Part shown: positions 53,723-64,000 of the stretch, in pieces | Numbering within the stretch: position 1 is the first letter of the stretch | Layout: the number at the start of each line of letters is the position of its first letter | From: Thermothelomyces thermophilus ATCC 42464 | Lineage: Eukaryota > Ascomycota > Sordariomycetes > Sordariales > Chaetomiaceae | NCBI RefSeq assembly: GCF_000226095.1 | Contig: NC_016475.1 | Span: forward strand, 744,001 to 808,000 | Reading direction: 5' to 3' | Length of the DNA stretch: 64,000 bases | Notes under the pieces: model-generated | What the model saw: only the letters and a program-made list of their open reading frames with translations | Database searches by the model: none | What the model was told of the DNA's origin: nothing | Translations under genes and position numbers: made by a program

Positions 53723-56038
53723 GGAGGAAGAGAAACATGGGATGGATCGGGTTGGGGAGGGCGCGGGAGAGGAGAGGAAACACGGGCGGTAGGTATGTAC
53801 ATACAGAGTACACTACACTACTGACCGGGGAAGCAGGAAGGGCGAGAGGAGAGAAAGGAACCCGGTCGGGATGCGAAGGACGGGCAGTGACTCCTGGCGT
53901 GTGTCCGTGAAAGGAACACGACGAATAAATAAGGGGTGTGTATCTGTGGAGTTGAATAATTTCTAAACGGCAAATAACTAATTTGCACCAACATACACTA
54001 CACACTCGAGCCGATGTTTTACGAAGTCCCCCATGGCGTGTTCTGGCGGTGTCTCCCTTTTGGAATGAAGGCTTTTTTTTGGTTTTGCTGATCTTGATGG
54101 ATGCTTTTCAGGGGCATGCCCGCCTGGGCCACCGGGTGATCCCGCGACTGGAGGGGATGACCGCCACGTGAGATTGAGTCCCGTCTCTCCCGGCAAAGAG
54201 CGGTTTAGTTCCGTGGGCAACACATGCATCACACGCGTGTGCACAAATCTCTGCTTTTTCCGACTTTTGGCCGGTGTGAAGAAGGATCGACGCAAAGCCG
54301 GGTACATTACGCACTAAGCTAGCCAGGCCGATACGGAAGTTTCCAGCACGAGCGACCCCCGGAGCCTGAGCTCCCCGAAGCAGGCAATCAGATGTCCCCC
54401 CGTTCTCAGCACGGAGAAGGGCATGACGTCGACTCGTGCGGACAAGGAGGCCTGTTCAGGAGGCGCAATACACTACACTAGGCACAGCACAGCAGCAGCA
54501 CCTTGATAGGCACGTCCCCGTCCCCATCATCGTTTGGTACGTGAAGTGGATAAAAATTGGAATGTGTGGCGTGAGACATTGCTAGAGCTAGTACGGCTTT
54601 ACATAGTAATGCCGAGATCACGCATTAGGTCCTCAGTGGGCAGAGATGGCGGCGAATGTCGGCAATAGTTATCCCTCTTTCGACGCTGCGATAGGGCAGA
54701 AAGGCATTCGGATTTTCAGGTTTCTTTTTCTTTTTCTTTTTTTTCCTTAAATTTCTTTTCTTGTCTCCGTTTTCGGTTTTGACATCGCTGTCAGCTGCAT
54801 AACTAATGCAAGGGCGCACTAGTGTACCGCGTCCACTAGCGTTCTGCGGAGTAGAAGCGCTGTGTGCGTGTGTGTGTGTGTGCGTGTGCGCGTGCACGCC
54901 TCTGGGAAAAGCGCCGAGCCGTTGCCGTGTGGAGCACCTGGTTCCTGCATCCGTTCTGTCGATCATGATAGGAATATGGCAAACATCCCTACACACTAGT
55001 GATCGTTGTCGTGTTTGTTTGGCCCGACTGAACGGTTGGCGGTATGCGCACCTCAGGTTGAACTATTGGTGGTGCTTTGACCCTTGACCAACAAACTGGA
55101 GCCCCAGCATTACGGAGTAGCCAGGGGTGTTGGCAGCGGCATTTGCCATGCCAAGCTCTCCACTAAAGCAAGGCTCAAGCTCCCGACACCGCCCAACGCT
55201 TGCATAATCGCCCGCTAACTTAGCAGGGCCAGGAGGAACTGTCGGCCCCTTTGATGCACGCTCTCCTCATCTCCCCGCCAGCGCGAGCTGTTGATGTTTT
55301 AGTTGAACCTCCACGAGGCATGGGCATGCGGGGAGAAGGGGGAAGATAAAAATAGGGAGAAACAGTGGCCACGCGATCAAGAGTTTCGCGGATCTGTTTG
55401 TCTTGTCTCTGTTTCTGCATCCCAACTGCTCGTGCCGATGCAGGGACCAAAACACACACTCCTTCACGCAAGGCGCGCACTGCCTTGCCGAGCCCAGCCC
55501 AACGGTGCTATACACTACTATGTACTCTAGTGGAGTAGCCAGCTTTCCGCTTCTAGGCATAGGGCTGGCGATCATCCGGATTTGAGGGAACATGCCGGAG
55601 GCTATTGGGATCTGCGAGCAACACCATGCCCTGATACTGAGAGGAGATAGGTCATCCCGGCCGACTTCGAGGGGGGTTCGTCGCAGGCTGTTCTCCTAGT
55701 GTATTGAAGCTTTTGACAAGGAAGCCTCCGCCGCTTCGCATCCCGGCTCCGGACTGGCGGAGATGGGATAGCCGCCTATCACCACCCAAACAGCTTTCGT
55801 CTGGTCGCATTAGGTAGATCAGGGGAAGAACCGCCCCAGGCGAGATTGAGCTCTTGCTGGAGAACGAGTATTAATACGGCAACGACCTGCCCTTGGGACC
55901 TGCTGTTTCCCTCTCCTCTCCATCATTCTGGACACCAACTCAGCGAGTTCTTTACTCCGTTCCCTCTCTAATAACTACCCAGTTAATCAGACCTTAGTCA
56001 CTCTTTTTTTCAATTCTTAATCTCTACAAACCTTCACA
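53723..56038. other. Intergenic, subtilisin to helical secreted protein
   Basis: No gene is recognised in 2.3 kb. It contains a GT/GC alternating tract (54861-54895) and one TACGGAGTA word (55111-55119). The final 100 bases are C/T-rich and form the probable leader of the next gene. Confidence 0.55.
54861..54895 (+). repeat. Alternating GT/GC dinucleotide tract
   Basis: TGTGTGCGTGTGTGTGTGTG continues into GCGTGTGCGCGTGC. The alternating purine-pyrimidine pattern could adopt Z-DNA. Confidence 0.85.
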
Positions 56039-57022
56039 ATGAAGTTCCTCAGCACCGCGCTCGCCGCCGTCATGGCTGGTTCTGCCATGGCCGCTCCGGT
56101 CCTCGAGAACACCACTTCCTGCCCCTGCAACAACGGCGGCGACGACGGCTACGACGTCGACGCCCCTACCGTCGACCTCCCGACCGCTTACAGCACCACC
56201 GCGGTCACCATCAGCACCGCCACCACCGTCGCCACCACCGTCGCCACCACGGTCCCCATCTCCCTCAACACCTCGGTGCCCGTCCCCAACGGTGATGACG
56301 GCGCCGACGTCGACGTCGACACTGCCGACGTCGTCGTTGTCGTCAAGACCGTCGTCGCGACCGTCGTGGACGTCGAGGCCAAGGTCAAGGGCCACCTCGA
56401 CCTGATCGGTAAGCCAACCCAGCCAGACCAAAGGAACGAAAGGGAGTGATTTGATTTTAATGCTGACTGCCCCTTGAACAGCCCAGATCTGCGCTGGCGC
56501 CGACATCGACGCCCAGGCCCTCCTCAAGGTTCTCGTCGATCTCAAGGTCGACCTCCAGGTCCTCCTTGACCTCGTTCCCAAGCTCAACGGTCTCGTCATC
56601 GACGCCAACGCCCTTGTTGCCGCCGACGTCCAGGTTATCCTCGACCTCGTTGTCCGCGTTGAGGCCCTCATCGCCGAGATCCAGACGGTTCTGGCCGGTC
56701 TCGCCAAGCTCAAGGCCGGTAAGCATTCCCTGCCGGAAGCTGTCCACCATTCCCAGCTAGTGTGGCACCGAATTGGTACTGATCTGAAAATGTAGAAATC
56801 CTTGCTGTGATCGGTGTCGAGCTGCACGCCTGCCTGGACCTGGTCGTCTCCATCGTCGGACCCGTCGTCAACTTCGCCCTCGCCGTCGTTGCTAAGCTCA
56901 GCGCCATTGTCGAGCTCAAGGTCCTCGTCGGCCAGGTCTCGGCCGTCGTCGGCAAGCTCAACGCCCACATCAGCGCCCTCCTTCACGTTCTCGGCCCCGT
57001 CTTCAAGCTCCTCCACCTCTAA
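56039..57022 (+). CDS. Small secreted helical protein with Thr/Val stalk
   Basis: Three exons (56039-56408, 56482-56718, 56796-57022) encode 277 residues. A signal peptide (MKFLSTALAAVMAGSAMA) is followed by TTSCPCNNGGDD, then a Thr/Ala/Val-rich stretch (about residues 55-80). From about residue 95 to the end a long run of Leu/Val/Ala/Asp-rich amphipathic helices appears (LKVLVDLKVDLQVLLDLVPK). There are four Cys (two in SCPC, one in QICAG, one in HACLD), so two disulfides are possible. All introns are phase 1 with GTAAG donors. Fungal secreted proteins of this build are widespread but poorly characterised. It resembles the 19-mer repeat protein in composition but not in its repeat unit. Confidence 0.8.
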
Positions 57023-58100
57023 GTGAGAGGCAAAGCCGAAAACCAAAAGCAGGGGGAAGGTGGTCGATCTTTCGAGGCATTCTAGCTGAGCATCCCCCGG
57101 GGGGGCGTGTGCGAAGCGGAAGTGCATGAGCAAAAGGGGTTTCGTGTTATACTTCTACTGTACCTAGTTAATGTATAATTCTAAAACCGACCCCTGTGCA
57201 TGGCTGTAGTTTTGTGAGCTGTCCTGGTGCAATGAGAATTATCGAATGTATTAATCATGTGAACTTCGAACATCCTTATGTTTGAAATCAATACCGTGAA
57301 AACCCAGCTTCGGACGGATAGGGATTGTATTATTAGTTTTCGAACTTCTGGATTCGCATTTCGGTTTTGATTCCTTGATCTAAGCTTGTCTTCTCTATTA
57401 CCATGGGAGTTGACACGATCGGAGGACATTTCGACTTGCTCCCATCTCACCAACAAGCCTCTCCCCCTGCCCAACACCCTAGTGGCCCTTCAGCTCGTTG
57501 CGTTGTTTGCCCCTCGCTTGTAAGCTGAGTACCTTTCACTGTGGGGGTGAGTGGAAGAGAGAGGTTTCCACAGCTTCGTTCGCCACACCAATCCACGCTT
57601 CTTCCGCGTCTTACCTGGCCAGGTACGAATACGCGGCTTTGGACTAAAAATAGTCAAGGCTATCTCCCCCCCAGCTCAAACGCAATCTCCACCGCAGAAG
57701 GCGCGGACTTTCTGCTTCAGCGTCATTGGAGGTGGCGTCTGGCGACTGATTCGAACAGAGAGGCTTTCGAACTCTATGAGATGGAACACCACGAATTTGA
57801 GCCCACCAAGACCCCAATGTTTGGCAGTCACGCGGCGTAATATCATGCCGTCAAACCCGAGCAATGCTGATCCCGCATTGGCCGTCTGAATACGAGGCAC
57901 GCTGAGCAACCCACGTAAGCATGCCACGCGACGGCCAGGGGGGAAAAAGTATAAGTGAGGAATGCACAACTCATCGCAAGCACTAAGATTCATATCATTC
58001 ACAAAGACGGCTGAGTTCTCACCTCGGTTGTGGTTGTGAATACAGTAAACACAGGAGAATATCTGATCTGTCCTCTGTATACCTAGTTAAGCCCGCAGAC
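57023..58100. other. Intergenic between two small secreted protein genes
   Basis: No gene is supported. GTATAAGT at 57947-57954, about 150 bases before the next start codon, could serve as a TATA element. Confidence 0.5.
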
Positions 58101-58732
58101 ATGAAGTTCTTCTCTTCCGTCGCCCTCTTCCTCGCCTCACTGGCAACGGCGAACCCCGTGAGCCATAACGGACCGGGTCCCTACCACATCTCTGAATTCT
58201 ATGCGAGCAAAATTCACGACAGCGGCACCTGCATGTAAGTTTTCTGCCTTTATTTTGTTTAGATTACGTCCAGTTTTTATTTTTTTCCCAGAACTCCATC
58301 TACTCTAATTATACATCGCCTTAGCTACACAAGATTTTCTTTCTTTCACTGTTTCAGTATTATTTCATACTCACACACCCGTCCCCTCCACCCAGATACG
58401 ACTTCGACGTGACCGCGCCGGGCCTCGACGGGGCCGTCCACTGCCACGCCTCCGTCGACGCGGGCTTCTCGGGCGCCACCTGGCTGGCCTACGTGTACGA
58501 GGGCGCGGGCAACTGCAACAACAGCGCCGTGACCTGGACCTTCTTCCAGCCCGCGTCCCCCGTGGGCAGCGACGCCCAGTTCAACGTCACCGTCAACGGG
58601 GTCAAGCGCCGCCGCATCATCCCCGGCTCCGACATCTCCGTCAACCTCAACAACGAGACGAACCCCTTCGACAACGATGTCTACTACTCGGGGCCGAGGG
58701 AGTTTGACATTACCGAGTCTGTGAATAATTAA
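58101..58732 (+). CDS. Small secreted protein, possibly Alt a 1-like
   Basis: Two exons (58101-58234 and 58396-58732) encode 156 residues. A signal peptide (MKFFSSVALFLASLATA) precedes NPVSHNGPGPYHISEFYASK, a start reminiscent of Alternaria Alt a 1-like (AA1-like) beta-barrel proteins, followed by IYDFDVTAPG and AVHCHASV. Three Cys remain in the mature part (GTCI, VHCHA, GNCNN), fewer than usual for Alt a 1. The intron (GTAAGT/CAG) splits Ile45. Family assignment is tentative. Secreted proteins of this type bind plant or microbial targets in some fungi, but no role can be inferred here. Confidence 0.72.
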
Positions 58733-60462
58733 CGCACAACTTAGTCTCGGGATTTCGTGAAGCAAATCAGACCATTGCTGTTGAACGGGGATTACCTGAT
58801 AATCCATAAATTGGACTCTCCGGGAGATTACCGTCGCACCATATGGGGAGCATCATATGGGAATTTCAAATTTGGGATGCATGTATGCCATCTTAGCCTC
58901 GTCTATGAAAGCATGAAAGAGAAGTCCCCGATGTTTTGTCGTCCTGCGCTAGCTCCAGTTGGTGCTTCCCTGGCCACGGATCAACTAGCCTACCAAGTCC
59001 TAATAACCAACCCACATAGGTACCTTCCTTGACGAGTATTATACCGTATTCACGGCGGATCGTGTTGAGAACCCCGGGGGGATCGAAAAAGGACAGCCAG
59101 GATTACCTGACATCTAGTGTTTGATTTTGAGGAGTATTGAAACGAGGTATTATATACCTTTCGCCCTTAGCTCTCTCAGACAGCAGTTAACTTTGGAGAA
59201 GAGCCTTGTCGTGGTCGCGAACAAGAGATGAAGAAAATGAAAATGTAAGTCTTGGGCTGCTGACCGCATGTCACGTTCTCGCAAAGCTCATAAAAAGGCC
59301 TGTCCTATGCGTTTGGGAGTGGATTGGTGCCCTCCGGACAGCCATGAACATCCTTGCGATGCAGCTGCCTCTTGTAGAAGGCCCGGTATGGGTATGGATC
59401 ATTATAGAAGACGGCATCACACCGGTTGCAGTATTGGGAGACCTGTGATACGTATGCCACCACTGAGTCATTGTAACTCTCTAGCGAAGGAATGTTGACG
59501 CGGAACCGGTTCCTGTCCGCCTCTGGGTCCTTTGTGGCAATCATTGGCGTACAGCAGCCGCGAAAGCGTCGAGGACAGCCGTGGAGACTTTGAAACCGCG
59601 GAGGATGGTTATCGAACCTGGCATTATTAAACGCTGCTTGACCAGGCAGGATTCAAGAAGCGCAGGGAAACCGAGTGTTTTTCGTGATTCTCTCTTGAAT
59701 GGGGTGTGTGTCCTTTAAAAGAGATCGCGTTCTCAGCACAGCATCTTGCGATTGGCTAATTAGGCAGCAGCAGGCAAACGGACAGGGGGTGGCATCTTGA
59801 GAATATCGATTTGCTGCGTGAAATCGCCTGGTCAGGAAGTGCGGGTCTCCCAAGAGACGGAAGAATTTCTTGAAGTGGTCTTGACTGATGATTTTATTTG
59901 AAGGTAACAGAGACTCTCTTTTCCCAGTCAGAATGTCCGAGGGGGATCCCAACGGGTATGATATCGTGAAGACTGAGTACGTATGTACAATTCTGTAGCC
60001 GAGCAACTAAAATCAAGACCACACATGTGCATGGAACTTCGGGCCTCTTCGGCAGCCGGGGATTCCCCGTGTGGGGCGAGGTGTCTTTCCAAATGCGTTC
60101 TCTCGTGTTCTCGTGTGCGTCGACGAATAGATACAGCTCATGATGATAGCAAATGTGGCGAGGAGGAAGCATGATAGTAATACCTCGCCTAGGCGTGGAA
60201 GCCTGTGGCAGTTGTACCGTGGTACCCTATGTGGCACCCTAGCCTGTGCCGCCGGAGGGACGAGAAGACGCCGCAGTGTGGGATACAGCGCCTCACGAAG
60301 GCCTGCGTCGACCCAACAACCCGGGCGTTGTAGCGAGACATCTGTTCCCCTTCAATTGCCTAAGCCATATCTCCTCTCGCAGGCAGGTCCTCCGACACGG
60401 AAAGAACATCCAACCGTACCCGAACCCGTCTGGTATTTGTTTCTTGCCCATTTCTTGATTGT
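58733..60462. other. Intergenic, secreted protein to BIM1-like gene
   Basis: No gene is seen. The right end is the 3' flank of the minus-strand BIM1-like gene. Confidence 0.5.
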
Positions 60463-61152
60463 TCACAGCAGAGCTGTCCCGACTAGAAGCATCACGACGG
60501 TGGCGGCAAACGCGCCGATTGGCAGGCTGCCGCTCCCAACCTTCGACGAAGGCGCTGCGCTCCCCGAAGTCGACTGCGAAGGGCTGCCAGCGGTTGAGGT
60601 AGGGGTATTGGTAGAACTGTCACCCAGGAGGGCGCTCAGGCTCGCGTCGTCGGTAAAGCTAATGCTCACGGAGGTTCCATTCGCACAAGAGCTGGGGACC
60701 TCGTCGGCGGCTCCCGAGACGAAGTTGACGGCGGCACATTGGAACAGCATGCCGTCCGGGGCCGCGCAGGCAATGCCAATGAAGCCCTTCTTGCCAGCCC
60801 ACTCCTTTGGCGCCTTGACGGACGGCTCGCAGAAATCGCCGCGGCCGCTCTGCTGGACGATGGGGAACAGCTGGGTCCAGTTGCCGGCGGCCTTGTCGTC
60901 GAGGGTGCCCCGGATCAAGTAGTTGGCCTGAGGGTGGGCCAACAGCAAGCTCACGGCGTCGCCGTCGACGTGGAAATCGGTTGCTGTGTTTTTGCTCAGG
61001 TCCGGCACTCCACCGCCGCAAGGCCCGCTGCTCTCGAGACTCTCGTCCATCTTGTCGCCCTCGAGTGGGGTCGGTTGATTGAGCTCGAAGTGTGCGTTGG
61101 CTGCGGAGAGGAACAGCAGCCCGGCGGCGAGGAGGGAGCGTAGTGAAGCCAT
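60463..61152 (-). CDS. GPI-anchored BIM1/X325-like copper-binding protein
   Basis: A single exon encodes 229 residues. Cleavage after a 20-residue signal peptide (ending SAANA) leaves His21 as the new N-terminus (HFELNQPTPLEG). An N-terminal His is the hallmark of the histidine-brace copper site of LPMO-like X325/BIM1 proteins. Family marks are SSGPCGGGV, GRGDFCEPSVKAP and GMLFQCAAVNF, with Cys pairs for disulfides. A further His in LLAHPQ or FHVDGD could complete the brace. A Ser/Thr-rich stalk and hydrophobic tail (PIGAFAATVVMLLVGTALL) give a GPI signal. In Cryptococcus, BIM1 helps Ctr1-dependent copper uptake; related proteins in moulds are wall or surface proteins. It is divergent to a ferric-reductase-like gene. 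Confidence 0.88.
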   Translation of the reverse strand: MASLRSLLAAGLLFLSAANAHFELNQPTPLEGDKMDESLESSGPCGGGVPDLSKNTATDFHVDGDAVSLLLAHPQANYLIRGTLDDKAAGNWTQLFPIVQQSGRGDFCEPSVKAPKEWAGKKGFIGIACAAPDGMLFQCAAVNFVSGAADEVPSSCANGTSVSISFTDDASLSALLGDSSTNTPTSTAGSPSQSTSGSAAPSSKVGSGSLPIGAFAATVVMLLVGTALL

Positions 61153-61225
61153 GGTAAGTCAAGTGTCGGGGAGGGAAGGATGGAACTGGAGTGTATGCGC
61201 GCTGGACCTGGTGATTACGTTGTTT

Positions 61226-61240
61226 GGGGGGGGGGGGGGG
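61226..61240 (+). repeat. 15-base G run
   Basis: Fifteen G lie about 75-90 bases upstream of the BIM1-like start codon. Confidence 0.95.
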
Positions 61241-61721
61241 AGGAGGAGGGAGAGCCTAATTAATATGGTCGAGAAGAGAAAGAGGTCGGATCAATTGCAG
61301 TTAAAATTCGCCAGAAGTGAGCGGAGGAAGGCGACAGATGCTCGGGCGCACCCGTCTTTTAAGTATAAAGTACCCATCCCCAGGTAAGTACCTACAGGGT
61401 AGTTGCCTTACCAACGATAAGCAGGTTGGGAGGTACCGTACCCACCTTGCGTAGGTAGTAGTGTAGGTCTGACTTCATCCATTCAGGGTTCGCGTATGTA
61501 CTGTACATTCATCAGGCCGAAGCGGGACATGCCATGTTCGTTTGCCATTTTCTTTTTGTCCGATTCTCCACGTTGCATTCGTATCATGTTCCGTTCCAGG
61601 TTACGGTCGACTAGTTCGAAACAAAAGGGGTAGATCCTTTGTATTAGTGTCCCGATAACCCGGAACGCTTCGAACTTCCGAGCTTGGTCGCAGGGTCACA
61701 GTACATCCGTACATACACTAC

Positions 61722-61737
61722 TACGGAGTACTCCGTA
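61722..61737. repeat. Perfect 16-bp palindrome TACGGAGTACTCCGTA
   Basis: Two copies of the recurrent 9-mer overlap head-to-head to make a perfect palindrome in the divergent BIM1-like/ferric reductase spacer. Confidence 0.9.
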
Positions 61738-62944
61738 CTTTTGCGGCGTTTGTGGTGGTGGTGGTGCCCCGCCATTTGGGAGGAGGCTTCGGGAGTGCAG
61801 GGGCACCCCACCCCAGCCCCACCCTAGATTCCGCGGCAGGGCAGGTCAAGCTTTCCAGGTTGTTGCCAAGGGCCGGGAATTTTGAAGGGAGCTTTTTTGC
61901 CCGGATGTAACTGCACTGCAGAGGCGATTGAACGAGCCATATCAACTTTAATAACTAGCACTCCAAACCACATACGTTCCATCATTAGGAGCTTCTTATT
62001 TCTAAGCTGGCACATAAAGTCGAAATGCAAACGCGCACAACAAGCCTGATGCGGAGAAACAGCCTTGTGGCTCGCGTGGTGTATGGTAGGGGCTACCTCG
62101 AGCCACCCGCCGCCGTGCTAACCGCATGCGGCATCGTCGCTGTGGGCGAGCGGATTTGAGCAAGTTGTTTTGCCGCAACGCCCGAACCTGTCTGGTGCTC
62201 GCTAAGCCACTCACAGCCTGCACTCGCACCCAGATGTGCTCGAATTCGGCTTGCGGTCGAGGAAAACAAGCGCACCGGGGAGTTGCGGACTTCAAGGGAC
62301 CCCGTATGGCAAACCTGCTGATGCGACCCAGAGAAGTTTCGTCACCCCGGGGCATTACGAACGCCGAGACCAAAAGGTGTGCACCAGGTCGAAGTTCCGA
62401 CCCCTGCCGCACGCGCATTTAAGCGCTCATCCCGTGCCTCCCTCAGCTTCCGCGTAGAGAGCTACCAAGTGGCTACGTTAGGCAGACGCTTTTGGTATAT
62501 ATCACATCACCCGTTGGTTTCCACATGCCGCCTTGCTAAGGGAAAAAAGCTGTCGATTTTCTTTTCCGCCCTCGGCCGAAACCTGCTTGTTAACGGTACA
62601 CGCAAATGAGGCGAGTCGGGTCCATCACGGCACGGGAGTGGAACTGGCAACTGTTGAGGCTCCCCCTTCGCATTTGGCCGGGCCCGAAATAACTTTGAAC
62701 GTCGGCTGTTGTTGTGCCACTGAAGAAAAACATCAGGGTGTACGGAGTATTGCCGTAACGCCTCAAATTCCGCAACGTCCCGGGGGGATGAGGTGAATCT
62801 TGGTCCAACCAACGAGTTGACCATCGGGCCCCTAGGCGCTGGGCGCCTTCTGAGTATCGCAGCGGGTAGACGAGAAGCGGCGGCTCATTCGACTGATTTA
62901 GTTATTTGCGCGACGAGTCTGCTGCGGCAGCCCAAGACGCGAAG

Positions 62945-64000
62945 ATGGAGGGAACGCACACGCACATGAACATGTTCAGCACGGTCAACACTGACCTGGC
63001 TCGGCGGTACTGGTACACAGTCGCCGGGTTTGCGGGAGCTTTTATGATGATCCGGGCTGTCAATTTCTACAAGGCCCAGCTCCGGTCAGTATCCTCCCAA
63101 CTTGGTCCTTGCCGCGAAGCCTCTCGCTTACCAAGCTTAGACTGCGGAGGAAGGCTGCCAACTCGGTCGAGTTTCCCACGAAACCGAGCAATCGCGTCTT
63201 GGAGATCTGGGCCACCCTGACTGCGGTCGTCCGCGAGGCCAGCGCCCCCCAGCTGCACATTCCATTTCGCGGGTTCTCATGGCTCACCCCGCCTCCTCTG
63301 GGGCGGCTCATCACGCTTTTGGTCTACTGGATCATTATCATCTACATGATGACCATCAATGTCGTGGTGAAGGATGTCTTCTTCTGGGAGCGCATCGGCT
63401 ACCGCAACGCCTGGGTCACGATCACGCAAGTGCCTCTCCTCTACCTGCTCGCATCCAAATGCAGCGTCGTCGGCTTCCTCGTCGGGACGAGCCACGAGAG
63501 GCTCAATTGGCTGCACCGATGGGTGGGCCGCACCATGTTTGTCACTGCCTCGGTACACGGCTGGCATTTCTTCACGGACTGGGTGCGCACCGACTTTGTC
63601 GAGTACGAGTTCAGGGTGATGCCCTCCGTCAAATACGGGCTCGGCGCCTGGGCCGTCCTGCTGTGGACGCTGCTCTCGGGGCTCGCCCCCTTCCGGCGCA
63701 TGGCCTACGAGTTGTTCGTCCTGCAACATCTCCTCAGTGCCGCCTTCTTCCTCTGGCTCATCTATGTTCACGTCCCCAGCAACGCGCGGTACAATGTCTG
63801 GTTTGCCATCGCCGCTCTCTGTTTCGATCGGTTCTGCCGCATCGGCCTGCTCCTGTGGCGGAACGTCAAGTTCTTCCCTGACAAGTCCAAATGCCGAGGA
63901 GGCCAGCGCATCGGGCATCAAGCCCAATTCAAGGCGGTCGGAGAGTCCATCACCGTCATCACGATCAAAGACGTCCACTTCAAGTGGCGGCCTGGGCAGC
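62945..64000 (+). CDS. Ferric-reductase-like transmembrane protein, cut by window end
   Basis: Exons 62945-63084 and 63141 onward encode about 330 residues before the edge. This is a plasma-membrane metalloreductase of the FRE/NOX superfamily, which moves electrons from NADPH through FAD and two b-hemes to Fe(III) or Cu(II) outside the cell. The first membrane span lies near residues 21-36. The heme domain has paired His on two helices: LHRWVGRTMFVTASVHGWHF and LQHLLSAAFFLWLIYVHVP. The FAD domain begins at VGESITVITIKDVHFKWRPG. The intron (GTCAGT/TAG, phase 2) joins KAQLR to LRRKAANSVEF. The C-terminal NADPH domain is not in the window. It is divergent from a BIM1-like gene. Confidence 0.9.

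Larger units (their letters stand above)
61153..62944. other. Divergent intergenic region, BIM1-like to ferric reductase
   Basis: These 1.8 kb lie between two start codons that point apart. They hold a 15-G run (61226-61240), the palindrome TACGGAGTACTCCGTA (61722-61737), another TACGGAGTA (62741-62749) and TATATATC (about 62493-62500). I found no clear copper- or iron-regulator consensus by eye. Confidence 0.55.

Noticed and set aside
57700-57840. Possible tRNA on the minus strand (TTCGAAT near 57752)
   Set aside because: The T-arm and acceptor stems do not pair; I could not build a cloverleaf.
1-64000. LTR retroelements, viral relics, CRISPR arrays or a secondary metabolite cluster
   Set aside because: No long terminal repeats, reverse transcriptase traces, regularly spaced repeats, or polyketide/peptide synthase modules were seen. 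The flavin monooxygenase, SDR and hydrolase near the left end are only loosely suggestive of a cluster.

Overview
This window looks like nuclear DNA from a filamentous ascomycete, most likely a Sordariomycete. The evidence is short spliceosomal introns (about 55-290 nt) with GTRAGT-like donors and CTAAC or CTGAC branch sites, GC-rich third codon positions, and a typical gene set: dynactin p62, twinfilin, a calpain, a TRK potassium transporter, Alt a 1-like and BIM1-like secreted proteins, DUF3712 and EXPERA proteins. Two nuclear tRNA-Asp genes carry 8-nt introns. The genus cannot be named from sequence alone. I rebuilt gene models by hand from reading frame, splice sites and protein family logic.

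Layout, left to right. 0-9 kb: a short-chain dehydrogenase cut by the window edge, a membrane-anchored alpha/beta-hydrolase, a Baeyer-Villiger-type flavin monooxygenase and a Sec14-like lipid transfer protein. 9-15 kb: a secreted protein built from about 21 copies of a 19-residue repeat, then a membrane-anchored DUF3712 protein. 16-25 kb: a TRK potassium transporter (minus strand), two tRNA-Asp genes on either side of a 2-oxoglutarate-dependent oxygenase, and twinfilin (minus). 25.7-26.7 kb: a decayed Tc1/mariner transposon with well-kept ends. 27-34 kb: a pepsin-fold membrane protein that has lost both catalytic aspartates, a small membrane protein, and a calpain (minus). 34-38.6 kb: a 4.8 kb block with almost no coding signal.

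38.6-49 kb is a compact housekeeping block: a class I glutamine amidotransferase, ribosomal protein eS7 (minus), a DUF7704-like membrane protein, a zinc alcohol dehydrogenase, dynactin p62 (minus), an EXPERA protein (minus) and a BolA3-type protein (minus). 50.8-64 kb is rich in secreted and surface proteins: a subtilisin with a PA domain, two small secreted proteins, a GPI-anchored BIM1/X325-like copper protein (minus), and, divergent from it, a ferric-reductase-like gene that runs off the right end.

Functionally the window mixes cytoskeleton and trafficking genes (dynactin p62, twinfilin, Sec14-like), ion transport (TRK, metalloreductase), redox enzymes and an extracellular set. The most unusual items are the 19-residue-repeat protein, the catalytically dead pepsin homologue, the divergent BIM1-like/metalloreductase pair, the duplicated intron-bearing tRNA-Asp genes, and a 9-mer (TACGGAGTA or its complement) that I counted 12 times, always between genes. 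No CRISPR array, operon or retroelement was seen.
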